Shown piece after piece: positions 1-12,249 of a stretch of DNA of 64,000 nucleotides. The position numbers and the translations under genes are program-made. Position 1 is the first letter of the stretch; every line of letters begins with the position of its first letter. Source of the DNA: Isoetes taiwanensis (taxonomy: Eukaryota > Streptophyta > Lycopodiopsida > Isoetales > Isoetaceae); assembly GCA_021234155.1 (NCBI GenBank), contig JAJEKV010000015.1:7777138-7841137 (forward strand). The letters run 5' to 3'. Under the pieces are notes generated by a model, which was given only the letters and a program-made list of their open reading frames with translations, did not search any database and had not been told where the DNA came from.

Positions 1-899
1 ACAAATGGGTTGAAATGTGTGCTTTTCTTAAAAGGAAATGCTACACAGAAGAACGAAGAAGGAAAAAAGGCACAAGGCTGGGGTGTTAAGAAAAAAGCAA
101 GATTACACTGCAGAAAACGGCTGCGCGGCCGGTAAACGGCATTACAGGAGCGTACGGGTAGGCAAATGGATGCTCCCGATTCAGATGCGCCTTGCAGCCC
201 ACAAGGCACTTTACATTCACGCATGCGGTTGGCAGCATTTTCCGTGCTCGCCGAGACGCGAAATACTGGCTCCATGAAGGCGAGACGCTGACCCTGACTA
301 CACGGCACAAAACTTTCTGCGGCCCATGCGCCACTAGCTATCCGAGCGCTGCGGCTGCGGCGGTACTCCAGCACACACCCACCCAATTGGCGTTCCAGCA
401 AAACCGAAGGACCCCTTTCAAGGTGCCGCTTTATCTCCAACGCTTTGTATAAAGGAAACGTAATTCTGTAAGAAATCAAACTGAAATAAACTTTGCGGCG
501 GAAGAACTCGCTACCCATTATCTAAATAGCGTCCTTTTCAAAAAGTACTTAAAGAAGTCGCCAGCCTTCAAACTGACATGAAGAGAAAGCTGGAATTTTT
601 GAAAGAGGATGTATAGAAATTGAAACCCCACAACGGAAGGAAAAGTAATTTCCACGGCCCGAAAAAGCGTAAAAAGCATACTTTACGAATGCTTTTTACT
701 TCTCCCTTCTCAAATTTTTTCCGGGCGAACACCTGAGTTTTGGTAACATTGGATTTAGAAATTGCACTCAATGGGTTAGACACACATGTGCACTTAAGGT
801 TTAGTCTATTGTGGGATATTATAAAAGGATCTCTGGGGAAGCGGTTGTGAAAAAAAGAAAGAAAGGGAACTAGCAAAAGTGCTGGCTGGCCAGAATTAT
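1..899. other. Unassigned DNA at left edge
   Basis: No convincing gene is seen. The short open frames overlap on both strands, lack recognisable motifs and have no splice context. Part of the right half may belong to the gypsy LTR that follows, because alignment to the second LTR fades gradually between about 570 and 900 instead of ending sharply. Confidence 0.4.
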
Positions 900-2459
900 C
901 TCTGGAGCCTGTATACATAGAGGACTACACACTCCTTCAGCCCATCTCACCACCTGTAAAGGCGAGGTGGTCTCTGTGCCCTCCTTGGGGCCGCTAGCGT
1001 GATGCCAGAAAAGGACTTCCACGAGAAGGGTCATTGGGGCCCCACTTGCCCTTTGTCCTTGAGGCCACCGGGGTTGCCCCGGCTGCGGCCATCGGCCAGC
1101 TTCCTTTGGTGCATCAATACCCTATTTCAAAGCGTACGCGGAGGCTGGGGTTTACTGCAGAGGAACCTGCTGTGCTTGCTGGAGTGTGGCTAGCCAGAGG
1201 CTGCAGGGCCTCAAAAAAGATAGCCAGAAGGCCAGGAGTGCATCCCACAGCTGCAGCGCCTATACCCTTCTTCAGAAGCTACAGGGTTGTCCTCCATCTA
1301 ATACAGCCCCTCACCTTGCATTTACACGCTTCTGCGAGATGAATTCACACTTCTTTCAACAGCTTCCTTTAGGCTCTGGAAAGGTATCGCACCCGCCCCG
1401 AACCTACTCGGAGGTTTCTGGCGCTACCTGAGGCTCCGTCGGTACAGGGGGCGTCGCTGAGAATCAGTGATGCCGGTTTCATGTGGGTGAGGCTGGGAAT
1501 CCGTCGCGCCGACTCTCGCGTGCATTGCCTCTAATCACCAATGCGCTGCGCTGGCGTGCCCCATCACCGCCTACCCGAATTAGCCAGGGCCGCTAATACG
1601 CGGCCTCGCGTAGCGGCTGTCGAGGCCTGCTGCTCGCGCTTTGTGCCACTTATATATTTAGGTACAAGACCCCACCTACACTTCCGCTTCTTCTGCCTTC
1701 ACGGGAATTGCTGCTGACCGGGGCGGTGCGATGCTGTCCGCACCTGGCGGCGGTAGTAGGACTCTCTGGCTATCTAGGGAGCATACTGCAATACATGGCT
1801 CGGAGGTCTCTCTGCCGTAATTCCCATTTTGAGTAAGACTAGACAAGGGCAACAATCCATCCTTCGGAGCAAGAACCAAATGAATATAAAAGAAAACTTA
1901 TTATTACAACCAAGGGTTAGTTCCTGTAGTTGAAACTGGGAAGGCAGGAGGCGGGCACAGCAAGGCCCAAGGCGGGTGTCACGGCTATCCTAGCCACCAC
2001 TGAGTTCTGGCTGGACCGTTACCATGGGCGGCTCCATCTCACGAGAGTTGAGGTTTGAGGTTCGACTTGGTATGGTGGCACTCTACTTGGTATGATGGCG
2101 CTCGGCTCCTGCTCCTTCTTTAGGCGAATTGGGGGAGTCAAAAGCAGGGATAGGGATCGGGTTGGACCTAATTTGGCAATCCCCATGCTCCCCTAATCGG
2201 TTAGGCGGTGGCGCCTCCCAAAACAATAATTAGCCTAACTAATCCTATTTAGTCCTTAATGTCCCTAAGTTATAGGTTATTAACTTTAATGGTTAAATTA
2301 GCATAGCTAATTTAATCCTCTTTAAAACAACCCCCTGGGTTACCATTAAGTTGGCGTGCCCATGTTGTTGCAAGCACCTTTAGGGGGGGTGGCGTGCGTG
2401 TATTTATGCGTGTCGTATAATCACGTGGCGTGGGAACCGTATAAATAAATTGGGCGTCA
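900..2459 (-). repeat. 3' LTR of the gypsy element (left copy)
   Basis: This region aligns through many short blocks with 12250-13844. Shared landmarks include the blocks around 1768-1900 and 13128-13260, the AT-rich stretch 2220-2330 matched by 13605-13715, and the terminal stretch near 2385-2459 matched by 13768-13844. On the minus strand it begins TGACG right after the polypurine tract. The far edge is uncertain; similarity may continue to about 570. Confidence 0.75.
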
Positions 2460-2473
2460 TTCTCCCCCTCCTT
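2460..2473 (-). other. Polypurine tract of the gypsy element
   Basis: On the minus strand this reads AAGGAGGGGGAGAA and directly precedes the LTR start TGACG. Its position and composition are those of the plus-strand primer of plant gypsy elements, and it fixes the element's orientation as minus. Confidence 0.75.
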
Positions 2474-3849
2474 AAAAATAATCATCCTCTCGACATTGGG
2501 GTTAATTAGTCGGATACATATGCTTAAAGAATTCAATTAGAAAATAAAAATTAAAGAATATAACATTAATCGTTGGAATTATAGCATTTTGGACAGTAAT
2601 ACATTGAAGTTGAAAATATCAAGGTTCAAGCACCAAAGTGCCTTATACAAAGTTATTATCAAAGTTTAGGACCAAAGTAGATTTAAAACATTATGGGCGA
2701 CAAAAGTCACATATGTGAGAAAGCCAATACGAGAAAGGTTGGGTTATCAGCAACCCTCTATACATGGCGGGTGACGATCTGCTCTTTGGCACCGCACATG
2801 TCAATATACCGTATATCAATAATATATGGATTAGATTGTGGTTGAAGGACCACCCCTATAAATAAAAGAAAAAATCTATCTAGAAGGGAACCTATCATGT
2901 CATGGCTGATATTCATGGTGGCATAGAATGGTTTAGTTCCGTGTAGCGAAATGAATCGATCTATGTAGTAGATGCTTACTAAGCAATCTTGTGGTCATGT
3001 CAACATCAACAATACACAAAGTCACAGAGAACACCGGGTGATCTCATCATGGGTTATTATGATAAGATGCGATGCATCTACCCTCTACAACATGATTCTC
3101 GGCAATTCAAGCCCTCAAGCTTCTGCATGGGGCCGGGGTTGATAGCATGTCGTTGATGTTCGACTGGAGGATTCCCATGAAATCCGGATAGTGCTTCTCA
3201 AGGTCTATTTTCATCACCAGGGTAGCATCCTCAAGGCTGGTAAGTGCTTCCACTTGACCAAATATTGCAACATTTGAGTCATACAGTGTTTGTAAACTCG
3301 ATCAAGAAGAGCTTGGGGGACTATTCAGGCTGCTCTTGGTCATTTCTAGGAGGGTTGGGGTATCGAAACCACCTGCGGATCGAGGATGTGTTGTTTGAGA
3401 GACTGCGTGAAAGACCTTGTGGATCTTCAAAGCGGGGCGGCAAGTCTAAGCGATATACTTTGCTCTCCCCCCCAGCGTTCGGTAATCTTGAGCAGGCGCA
3501 GCCCATCGGGTGCCAACTAACTACGATTTACCAATTTTTAAGCATTTTGGCTTGTTTTACTTTGATGTGGCCAGTTCGCCCTGGAAGATTATTGGGGTTC
3601 GGTGCTTATCAGCTAGACTCTTGACGGCGGTACGTGCCGCCAATAAGTAGCCACGAAGACCTCTACCAAGGGCGCATTTCTAAAAGGAGTTGTTGAGACC
3701 TCCACTTTAGAAGCTTGAGGGGTTATGCCATGTCTGGAAGTAAAGACATTGATAGCCATAATTTATCATGAAGGAGACATCTTGGAAGACTCTGCTTTTT
3801 GCAATAGTATTATAAGCGAATTCTACGGATAAATATAATCAGCCCATTG
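2474..3849 (-). other. Gypsy 3' region between integrase and LTR
   Basis: About 1.4 kb with no recognisable domain. A minus-strand open stretch at 3321-3506 could be the C-terminal tail of pol, but I see no chromodomain motif in it. The rest is AT-rich and probably an untranslated 3' region. Confidence 0.4.
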
Positions 3850-4600
3850 TATTTGTTTACTCCATACATAAACACGTAGCATATCTTACCCGAATAATAC
3901 GATTGACCGTTAAATACGACCATGCAATGCGAGGATGGTAAATTTTGTACTCATAACAAGCTTGGTACGGATAGTGGCGAAAAGTCCTTCCGAGAATACG
4001 CCAGAGAAAACTTAGGATCCACCATGCGATACAATTACTCGGCATCCGGTGCAACCTAAAATTTTTTTTGCAAAAGCAAGGCGGTGAAAAGAAGGCGGTG
4101 TCAGAGTGGTTCGACCATATGGCAAGAAATGAGCCATCTTTTGACAATTGTAAACCACTACCATTAATGCATCATATCCCGCAGTGCGTGGAAGGCCGAC
4201 AATGAAATCCATGGTTATCACTTCCCACTTGGCGTTGGGCACATCAAAAGGTTGCAACTCCACTGGAACTCTTAATTACTTTCGGCCTTGGTTTGTTGAC
4301 ACACGACAACATTGATATACTGAGCAATATCCTTCTTCATCGAAGGCCAAAAATAGCTGGGCCGGATCTTAAAATAAGTCTTCAAAAAAACCCGTGTCCG
4401 TATATAGGGCTGTTGTGTGTGTCATGGAGAATTGGCTTGCGCACTTTTGAAAGTCTCGGGAACACATAACTTATCCTTGTGATATAATAAGTTGCCCTCT
4501 TTTTCTTATATGAGCGAGCTTCATGTTCTTTATCATGCAGACGGGCTTCCTTACTCGGACTCCCCAAACATCACAAAATTAGGATGCGTGGGCAAGGTCT
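3850..4600 (-). pseudogene. Gypsy integrase, frameshifted
   Basis: Read on the minus strand from 4567 downwards, the frames give a zinc-binding segment (HDTHNSP, then a second His and a CQQTKAE segment), followed by the catalytic core start EVITMDFIVGLPRT at about 4200-4235, where the D of MDF is the first catalytic residue. A remnant of the second Asp block lies near 4010, and a degraded HP..DG.TE-like block leading into VNRIIR lies near 3900-3930. The order matches the DDE integrase of Ty3/gypsy pol. At least three frame switches and one in-frame stop are needed, so no intact protein can be made from this sequence as assembled. Confidence 0.75.
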
Positions 4601-5960
4601 TACCATTCTGTCATTTCCCAAATTAGATTTGGTGAGTGTGGAAATAGGCGTTACAATGGGTTCGGGTGATCAAGGATGACATGATAAAGCATCCGCAACC
4701 ACATTGTGCTTCCTGGCTTGTATACAATCTCGAAAGTAAGTATTCCGAGGAATTCCATCCATCTTCTCTGGCGGAGATTGAGATTTGGCTGGGTGGATGA
4801 ATGGCAGGAGACTACGATGATCCATTATCTAGCTGAAATCTTCTACGAGAAGGTAGTGTCTTAAATACGGAGGCGGACAAGCGCAGTAACTCACGATCAT
4901 AGGTAGGAATATCATTTACTCGTCATTCATCTTCTTTGGATAAGTGAGCAACAACTCTCCCTCTTGCATTAACACTCCGCATTGGCTATCTTACCTGCAT
5001 CGGTGGCCTTAGGTTTATCCTTTTCGAGGGATCAGGCAAAGTGAGGGACCGGTCGGATGTTAAAGCATCCTTTTAATTCTGAAAGCCGATTTGGACTTTT
5101 TGCTTTCCAATGTTCCATCAATCCTTCACTTTTCTCATGCTTTTGTGAGATTAGTAAGAGGTCACGGCAATGGCTGCAAAATCCTTAACAAATTTTGATA
5201 ATATCCTGCGAGTCCCAAGGAAACTAGAGCTTACGAAACACTTATTTGGAATGGGCCAATCCTTCTTTGCTTCTATCTTGTTCGGATCGGTAGCAATTCC
5301 CTCTGCTTTGAAATAATATGTCCCAAATAGTTTCCCTTGGGGAGTGGCAAACTTGCATTTAGAGAACTTGGCGAAAGTCGTGGACGCCTTAGCTTCGCAA
5401 AGCCAATGATGGAGATGTTGTTCATGTTGCTGCAAAAGGTTTTACTATAGATGAGAATGTCGTCAAAGAAAATAACAACAAAGTCATCTAAGTATTGGCG
5501 AAAGATGTCATTCATCAATCGCATGAGCGTAAGGGGGCATTGGTCAATCAAAAAGGCATGGCTGTGAACTCATAATGCCCATGCTCGAGTGCGGTGCGAA
5601 AACTGAGACTTATGAATGTCTTCCTCTTTTATCCTTATTTGATGGTACCGGGCGTAAATCAATCTTTGAAAAATATTTGGCTCCTTATGCGCCCCGTCCA
5701 TGAGATCATACGCCCTCGGACAAAAGCATAGCGATTCTTGATGGTATACTTATTGAAACGCCTATAATCAAATACACATCCTTAAGGAGCCATCTTTCTT
5801 CTTGACAAAAGAATAGGAGGCGCCAAATGGTAAAGAAACACTAGGCGAATAAAACCTAGGTTTAGTAACTCTTGAAGTTGTTTCTTAAAGCTACGCCAGC
5901 CTCTGGAGGACTCATTCGGTGCGGGGGCCTTTGGCTGGTAGACTTAAGTACAGTTCAAGG
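4601..5960 (-). pseudogene. Gypsy reverse transcriptase and RNase H region, frameshifted
   Basis: On the minus strand the fingers/palm region is seen as KIDLRPG near 5660, then a block ending FRQYLDDFVVIFFDDILIYSK around 5450-5510. FFDDILIYS corresponds to the FxDD catalytic box of gypsy reverse transcriptases, with the two aspartates kept. A connection segment follows (HLHHW, KCKFA near 5340-5440). The RNase H part (4600-5200) is only weakly visible. Several frameshifts separate these blocks. Family assignment is firm; function is not possible as assembled. Confidence 0.75.
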
Positions 5961-6239
5961 CTATCTCACATTCTACCCCTCACGAAAGGAGGAAAGCACG
6001 GATCTCATCACGGAAAAGATCGCTAAATTCTCGAAGAAAGGGTGGCAATGTCTTGTAGCAAAGGTGTCTGTGCTGGCGCCTAGTGTGAGACTCAATGGAG
6101 CAAAAAGTGTAATGAGAACCAAAGCCGTTCTGATTCTGCGTTTAGCTTTCTAGGCTTGATTGACATATTTGGATAGTAAGTGGAATGGATCACCTTTTTA
6201 TTGTCCGCGTGCTCCATTAGCGGCGTTGGTAACCTGGAT

Positions 6240-6770
6240 TTTTTACGGGTCTATGTTGGCCTTGGCGGATGCCAAAACTCCATACCAACAATAAGATCAT
6301 ATTTTACCAATGTCCATTAACTTTCGGCATCCAGGGCAACTGTGCACCCGGCAATCGATTTTAAGGTTACGCATGCCATGAGTGTGTCCTGATTCACCAC
6401 CGGCTGAAGCGTGACCCCGCTTAGGCCTGATCTCAATATGTTTCAAGCCGCAATACCGCCATATTCTAGGAGAAGCAAATTATGCGCGCATTTCACCCTG
6501 TGATCCATCAAAATTATGAAAGGCTTACCCGTGGCTCACTGCCTATTGTAGGCCACTGTAGGTCGACTCTCATGTACCATTGGGTTGGCAAGAATAAGGA
6601 GACGTGACCGTGAATGTACTGAGCTTGGCCACGACAGCAGATTGACCTGCATCTCCCAATCAAGGCTCAGGCCATGGCCATGGCCCGGTAACATAGACAC
6701 CGCATGAAGTGTCCAGCTCATACACCGTAGCATGCCTTATCTCGATTTTAGCCGGTTTCCTCCTCGCCTT
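6240..6770 (-). pseudogene. Gypsy aspartic protease region, frameshifted
   Basis: On the minus strand this region holds a hydrophobic block ending YDLIVGMEFW near 6270-6300, which matches the conserved C-terminal block of gypsy proteases (usually YDVVLGMDWL). It lies between the gag-like and RT regions, as expected. The catalytic DSG block should lie around 6500-6540, where FIILMDH is seen in place of a clear ID(S/T)GS, so the active site is damaged or misread. Confidence 0.5.
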
Positions 6771-6959
6771 TAGGAATGACCGTAAGAGGTTCAAATCTCC
6801 TTACCGGCATTGTTCCGCCATCTCGGGCGCATTTCAGCATCTTCTCCCGGGCTACTGCAGTGAGGCCTCACCGAGGGGCCCCTGACTTGGCGAACGGGGT
6901 CAGGCGGTGTGACTACCGCTGTCATGGTAAGGCGCAGACGGATAATTAAGTCCTCAAGC

Positions 6960-8500
6960 GGTTCCTCCCGAGGCTCATCGCTTTACCTCTGGCCGCAATC
7001 GATTTTTGGGTTCATGGGCCTTTAACCATCCGCTTGATTTCTGATGGTGCTGGCCCCTTCAATATAGCTCTAACGTACTTTTCTCATTCATACTGTACAT
7101 ACAACCGAAGATAAACTCATCTCGCAAGCTTGCACGACATACCTCGCCCAACCTCAGAAAAGTTCCTGATCATTGGCATTTGAAGATTTGGCACATAATG
7201 CTCTGAAGGTCTTAGCGAACTTTGAACTTGCTACCTACTCCTGTCTAGGTGTAGCCTGCAGCATAACCCTTCCACCATCTGAACTCGGTGGGTTGGTGGT
7301 GGCAACCTTTCCTGTATCTTTCTCAGGTCATTCCATAGGATTTTCAAAACTCCTTCATCTCGTCCAAGCGGGGATTACGCATTTAAGCGCCTCTGGGTTT
7401 CCCATCAAAATTGAGCCAACTTCCTGTTCTTCCATATACTAGTTATGCGTTTGTATCAGCAGTTTCTGGTATTCCTTATCCTTTATGCTTGCATAGTCCT
7501 TTGGCCCGATAGCGATGACCAGGAAGACAAAGTGGTTGAGTGTGAGGAAGTGGCACTTTATCCTTAAAGAGGAACCGGTGGGCTTAGCATGAAACCTCCT
7601 TAGTACAGGGGCTAGCTCTAGGGAGGAGATGGCTGTTGCGAGCGGACTCAGTAGTCGGAGGTAACTCTGGTCCGTCCTCCTGCGGGTTTGTTGCGGTGGA
7701 TTGGTATGCAATACATAGGCTATGTTTGCCAAGTTGCCTTTTCATTAACATCAATTCTGTTCGGTGTAGAAGACCTCTCTGGCGTTGGAGGTGTTTGCCA
7801 AAAGCGGCGTTCGTGCCACCGTCTATAGCGAGCATTCATAAAAAGTATAAGCGATTTCTGATAATGTACAATTCCTTTAAGATACACTTGCTGATAGTGA
7901 CAAGAAAATATACAAGCGAAGGTGATATTTTGTTTCATTCAAGTTGAAAGTACAACAACAAGTTGATTGGTTTGCGGTTTGATACAAAAGTGGGTATGAT
8001 CCGATGGAGGTCTTAAAGTTTTCTTGCACGGCATATGACAACAAACAAAACATAATTGAAGAGACCAAGCCTAGGGTTTGGCGAAGGGTATAGGATTGCG
8101 TAGCGGGTACTCTCCGTCTGGCTCTAACGAGTTTATAAGCGTGCCCGGGCTTGGACAATCACTAGTTAGTATTCCCATGTTGGGTGATAATGAGAAGATT
8201 GAAAAGCCCCTTGAGCATAGAAAAGTTGCCAAAGGTGGTCATTGGGCGTCCTCCGAAGCCTGTGCCTGCTCATATTCCAATAATCCGAGGTCCAGGGGGG
8301 GTCATCTTAGGATCTCGAAAGCTCTGTCCCTAAGGATGATAACTATCTCCGGCCCTTTGTCGGGATCATAGGGGTTCTCCCGATGGCGGTGGTTCGATCT
8401 CATAGCCTTCATCCCTCGGATATTCAGGTATCTCTGGCCATAGTCACAGTGCGGTGGTCGGGATCGTCCCTCCTAACCATGTCGGTAATCCTCTCCTCAT
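6960..8500 (-). pseudogene. Probable gypsy gag region, degraded
   Basis: A minus-strand frame at about 7020-7085 reads LKGPAPSEIKRMVKG, resembling the region in plant gypsy Gag that follows the capsid-like core (L..GL.PEI...V). It sits immediately upstream of the protease remnant in transcription order. No zinc knuckle is legible and the frame breaks repeatedly. The upstream limit is a guess from spacing. Confidence 0.35.
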
Positions 8501-9049
8501 ATTCCCAAAGGGTCTCTTCTGCAAGATAGTTGGAATGAATAGAGAACATTTGTAATTCCACTATATTCTAAACTTTAGCAGCTTTGAAGAGGACGTCATA
8601 AAAAGAAACAATTCACTTATACTTATCAAGGCAGTGTTGTATTTAATAAGTAAATAAGGTACACCATATTACAATATAGCTAAAACATTTGCCAATCAAA
8701 ATCTCATAATCATCCGCATATATATAAAAAAATTGCATATAGCACAATTAGTCTAGAGCTAGGTCCTCCCTCTTCATCAAGTGTGGGCCCTAGGAGGTGG
8801 TGGAGGCGGTCGGTGTCGCGCCGAAGTGCGAAGGGTCCTCGCGTGGCGGCCGCCTTGAGATGCACAACCGCCTCCGGTGGACCGAGCAGCGGCAATGGTA
8901 GCGGTGAGGAGCTTCAAAGTGCTCATCAAAGCATAATATCTGACAAAGCGTCGGGCGAGGAAATCCGTGCGCCACGAAATTACATAAATGCGCTTGTCTG
9001 ATAGAGCTTTCTTAATGTCCGGCAGTGTAGAAACGGAGAGTCCACCATG

Positions 9050-11250
9050 AAGCTTAGGCCTCAGCCCCGTCTTGGGCTATGAAAGGACTTGCCGCGTGTG
9101 AAAGTACGACAAAAAGAAAGCGGGTGGTGATTACCCGGCACCTTCCCATGCCGGGGTCTGGGGGATGTAACCGCTTCCTTATCCAAATCCATGAGGACTT
9201 CCTCCTCTAAGTTCCTGTTGCTCCTCCTTCTTATGTGCGGGGATTATGATATAAATCCTCTCCCTCATCATCGAGTGGGAGGAACCTCAACCATATTGAT
9301 GTTTAGGACGTGAGGTCCCATAGCCGGGTTGCAAAGCTTCCGCATCACAAAGTCCAAGACGATTGCAGTCTCACTACCATGGTCTCTTTAAGGAATCGAG
9401 CAACACGCACTCTCCGAGGAAGCTCAAGTAGGCGGAAGTCAATAAAATTTGCCCATACAAGATTCGCAAGCTCATAAAGTACGCGGGTCCCTTTACGCCA
9501 TGAAACCGCGCCACTATGTGATACGCCCAGATAATATCATCCAAGAGAAGGTACTCTTGCCCTTGGGTGATAGATAACCCACACCCGGTTTTAATCTCGA
9601 CAAGCCTATAGCTTGTTCACTACCATGGGCAACTCCTCCGCTTAATCAAGCTTCCAATCTGCAAAGTCGCCCATGGGTTTGAGTGTGTGCCTGCCTTCCT
9701 CCTCCCTCCTAAGATCAACATTTTCACAGCAAAGTTTCATCCTCAACGATTGGTCCATGAGGATGGCTAGGCCAGTAACTTCCGGATGTTGCTTTTACGA
9801 TGTTGGACCCTTTGGCGGTGTTTACCCCAGACTTCCCCTTGGGGACATCATAAGCATGGGTATCCCCGCTAACATCGCGGACTACCTCCCGCTCAAATTT
9901 GTAAGGAGGATCCCAAAGAGGAATACCGAGGAAGGAAACATTTCCTCCATGTAAATCCAGGAATCGGGTAATCGGATGCAGCATATTGCGAGGAGGTCTG
10001 GGCGTTGGCGCATAGCGAGGGGTGCATGGCATGTCGAAGAAGGGGGGCCTGCGAATCCCATTGCTCTCCATCGTGGTACCCGAGGCGGCAAGGTCGTTGG
10101 CGACCATAAGCGCTAGAAAAGGAGGGAGAGGAAGGAAAGATTTGAAATACTTTAAAGTCCCCTTTTTAAACCCTTTTATTGAGGCTGACATCAGCATTTT
10201 TATTTTATATTTACATAAAATAATTAAGCTTTAATTCAAAATAAAGTTTTTTTTTTTTTTTAAATATTACAAGAAAAAATATTTACAATTTGCGAATTGC
10301 AAAGATGCTAAGGATGCTCCTGAGGCGAGGGCCAAATCCTTAGGCATTATGGTGACCCTCTTTGCGTGGATCGGCGCAAAGATTGGCGTCACCAAAAGTG
10401 CTACCAAATGGGCTTGACCTCTTGGGCGCCAAAATTACAAAGATGCAGAAGCGGAGGTCCGGTCTTGAGCGATTTAGCGATCTCGCATTACCAACCTGCA
10501 GGAAGGGTAGCTTCTAATCGAAGCTCACGTAGAATACGGAACTTGCGGATTTCCTTGAGCCGCGATAAATTCGGTACACGTAGGAGCTTCTCGTCGTGCC
10601 TTTGACTCTGCCCGTCGATGCTGGCACGTTTTAGCTAACAGTAGGTCGGGAGCTATCCACCGCATTAACGCCTCGGTCGGCACTCGTCTTCTTCAAAGCC
10701 CGGCAGTCCTTAGTTTCTCTTTGTATTACATTGCCCGGCCTTATACAAGCTAGACCCTTCCTCGGTGCTTAACTTGATCGATCGTCGGGTTGGGCTGACC
10801 CTCTCGAATGCTCGCCATCTTCTTGGTCATTTGGTCTTGCGGTCAGCTCCTCTGTTCGAGCTTCTCGGTTCCTCACGGGCTCTCCTCGGATCTTCTTGGA
10901 TCTGAGCAAAATTGAAATTTGCTGACGGCGATTAAGTTCGGCATGAATGCCGGTGTGGCCAGCGGACCCATGTCTATCGAATGGTTGTCGGATAGTCTAA
11001 ATTCGATATCGGGGATTTCTCCCCATTCAAAGCTGTTGGACCCCTCGTGCGATTGGTATGGGGAAGCTTCGATAGCTCTGCCATCAATGGCAACAAAAGC
11101 CGTCCCAGAATACACATACTCCCTTCGGGCTTGCGGAATTATGCGCCCTCTCGATCTCGATGATCATCCTCTCGGCCAAACCCGGACCGGTCGGCCTCTG
11201 TCTGATATCTTCCTCCTCGGTATGGCCTTCTACGCTCGGGGAGGATAGAA
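9050..11250 (-). other. Extra coding-like region between 5' LTR and gag
   Basis: The longest open frame is minus 10197-9724 (157 codons, stop only at its end). Protein-like sequence seems to continue across frame switches to about 9050, including the blocks RVLYELANLVWANF and DFRLLELPRRVRV. A further open block at 11115-10873 carries FVAIDGRAIEASPYQ. I do not recognise a family. The content is not gag, pol or env as I know them. Some plant gypsy lineages (Tat/Ogre) carry an ORF upstream of gag, but the RT box here is more chromovirus-like. An AT-rich strip at 10190-10290 separates the two blocks. Confidence 0.35.
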
Positions 11251-12249
11251 TTTAATGAGCATCATGACCATGTCGAGGTTGCTCAACAATGATATACCGA
11301 GAAGGTTGCGGGATCAGAATGAAACAGTGATAAGATAGGATATGGAATCCTATCGTTGTTCTCAAACCTATTTACGAGCTCATCCAGCGATTATATCAAT
11401 AAGGGGCGGGTCGGCAATCATGTGCGTGGAAATCATGATGCACGAAATCTCTAGATGGAATTAGATGGGTCTTTGTGATTTCCATATGCTCGTTAGCTGG
11501 AATTAATAGGTGTAGGCCGGGTAGTGAGCGGTGGCGAATTTGGCGAGGGGGCAAAGGAGCTAGGGACCACAAGGCACAAAGGCGAGGAAAAGCAAAGGCA
11601 GTGCGGTGGCGATGGTGACGTCGGCTTTCGAGGCCCGAGGCGAAAGCAAATGACAAAGCGGCGATTAACTTTTAAAATTTCAAATTTTTCTTATTAACTT
11701 TAAAATTTTATTATTAAAAAAATAATTATCTGGCCCAATCTGGCGGCATCACGATTGGTGGTACATTATCACTTAGCCTCATCGGGGGGGTCGTCGAAAG
11801 ACAAAGCGGCGGAGTTGACCCGGGCCAGCGTTGACTTCGGGTCATTTGGAGGTGGTATGCGGCGGCATTAAAACTCTTCTTGAAGTGACTAAAAAGTGAC
11901 AAAAGGCAAAGCGGGGAGTTGGTTTTGGGCCTGCCCTTGACCATTTTTACGCCCTAGAGTCAATTTGTCCCTAAGGTAATTCGAATGCGCCAGATCCCTT
12001 TGGAACCACCTTCTTTGTCATTTGAGGTTACTGCGACACCAGCTAGGCTTCAATCTTGGGTCTTGGAATTAAGCCATATCCTCTTTAAAGCTACAATTTC
12101 TTAATTTAACCTAACGAGCCAAACATCAAAGGGGACTAACAAGCATTGACTTAGCCTCCTCTAACTTCAGTGCTCTGAGTTAGTGTGGCCCGGTCACTAT
12201 GATTTCGAACAACGAAATCCGCTATATTTTTCTGTATGGCTCGAATATA

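Noticed and set aside
1034-1431. Plus-strand frames at the left edge as host genes
   Set aside because: They fall in the region that aligns with the other LTR of the gypsy element; frame not kept between the two copies.
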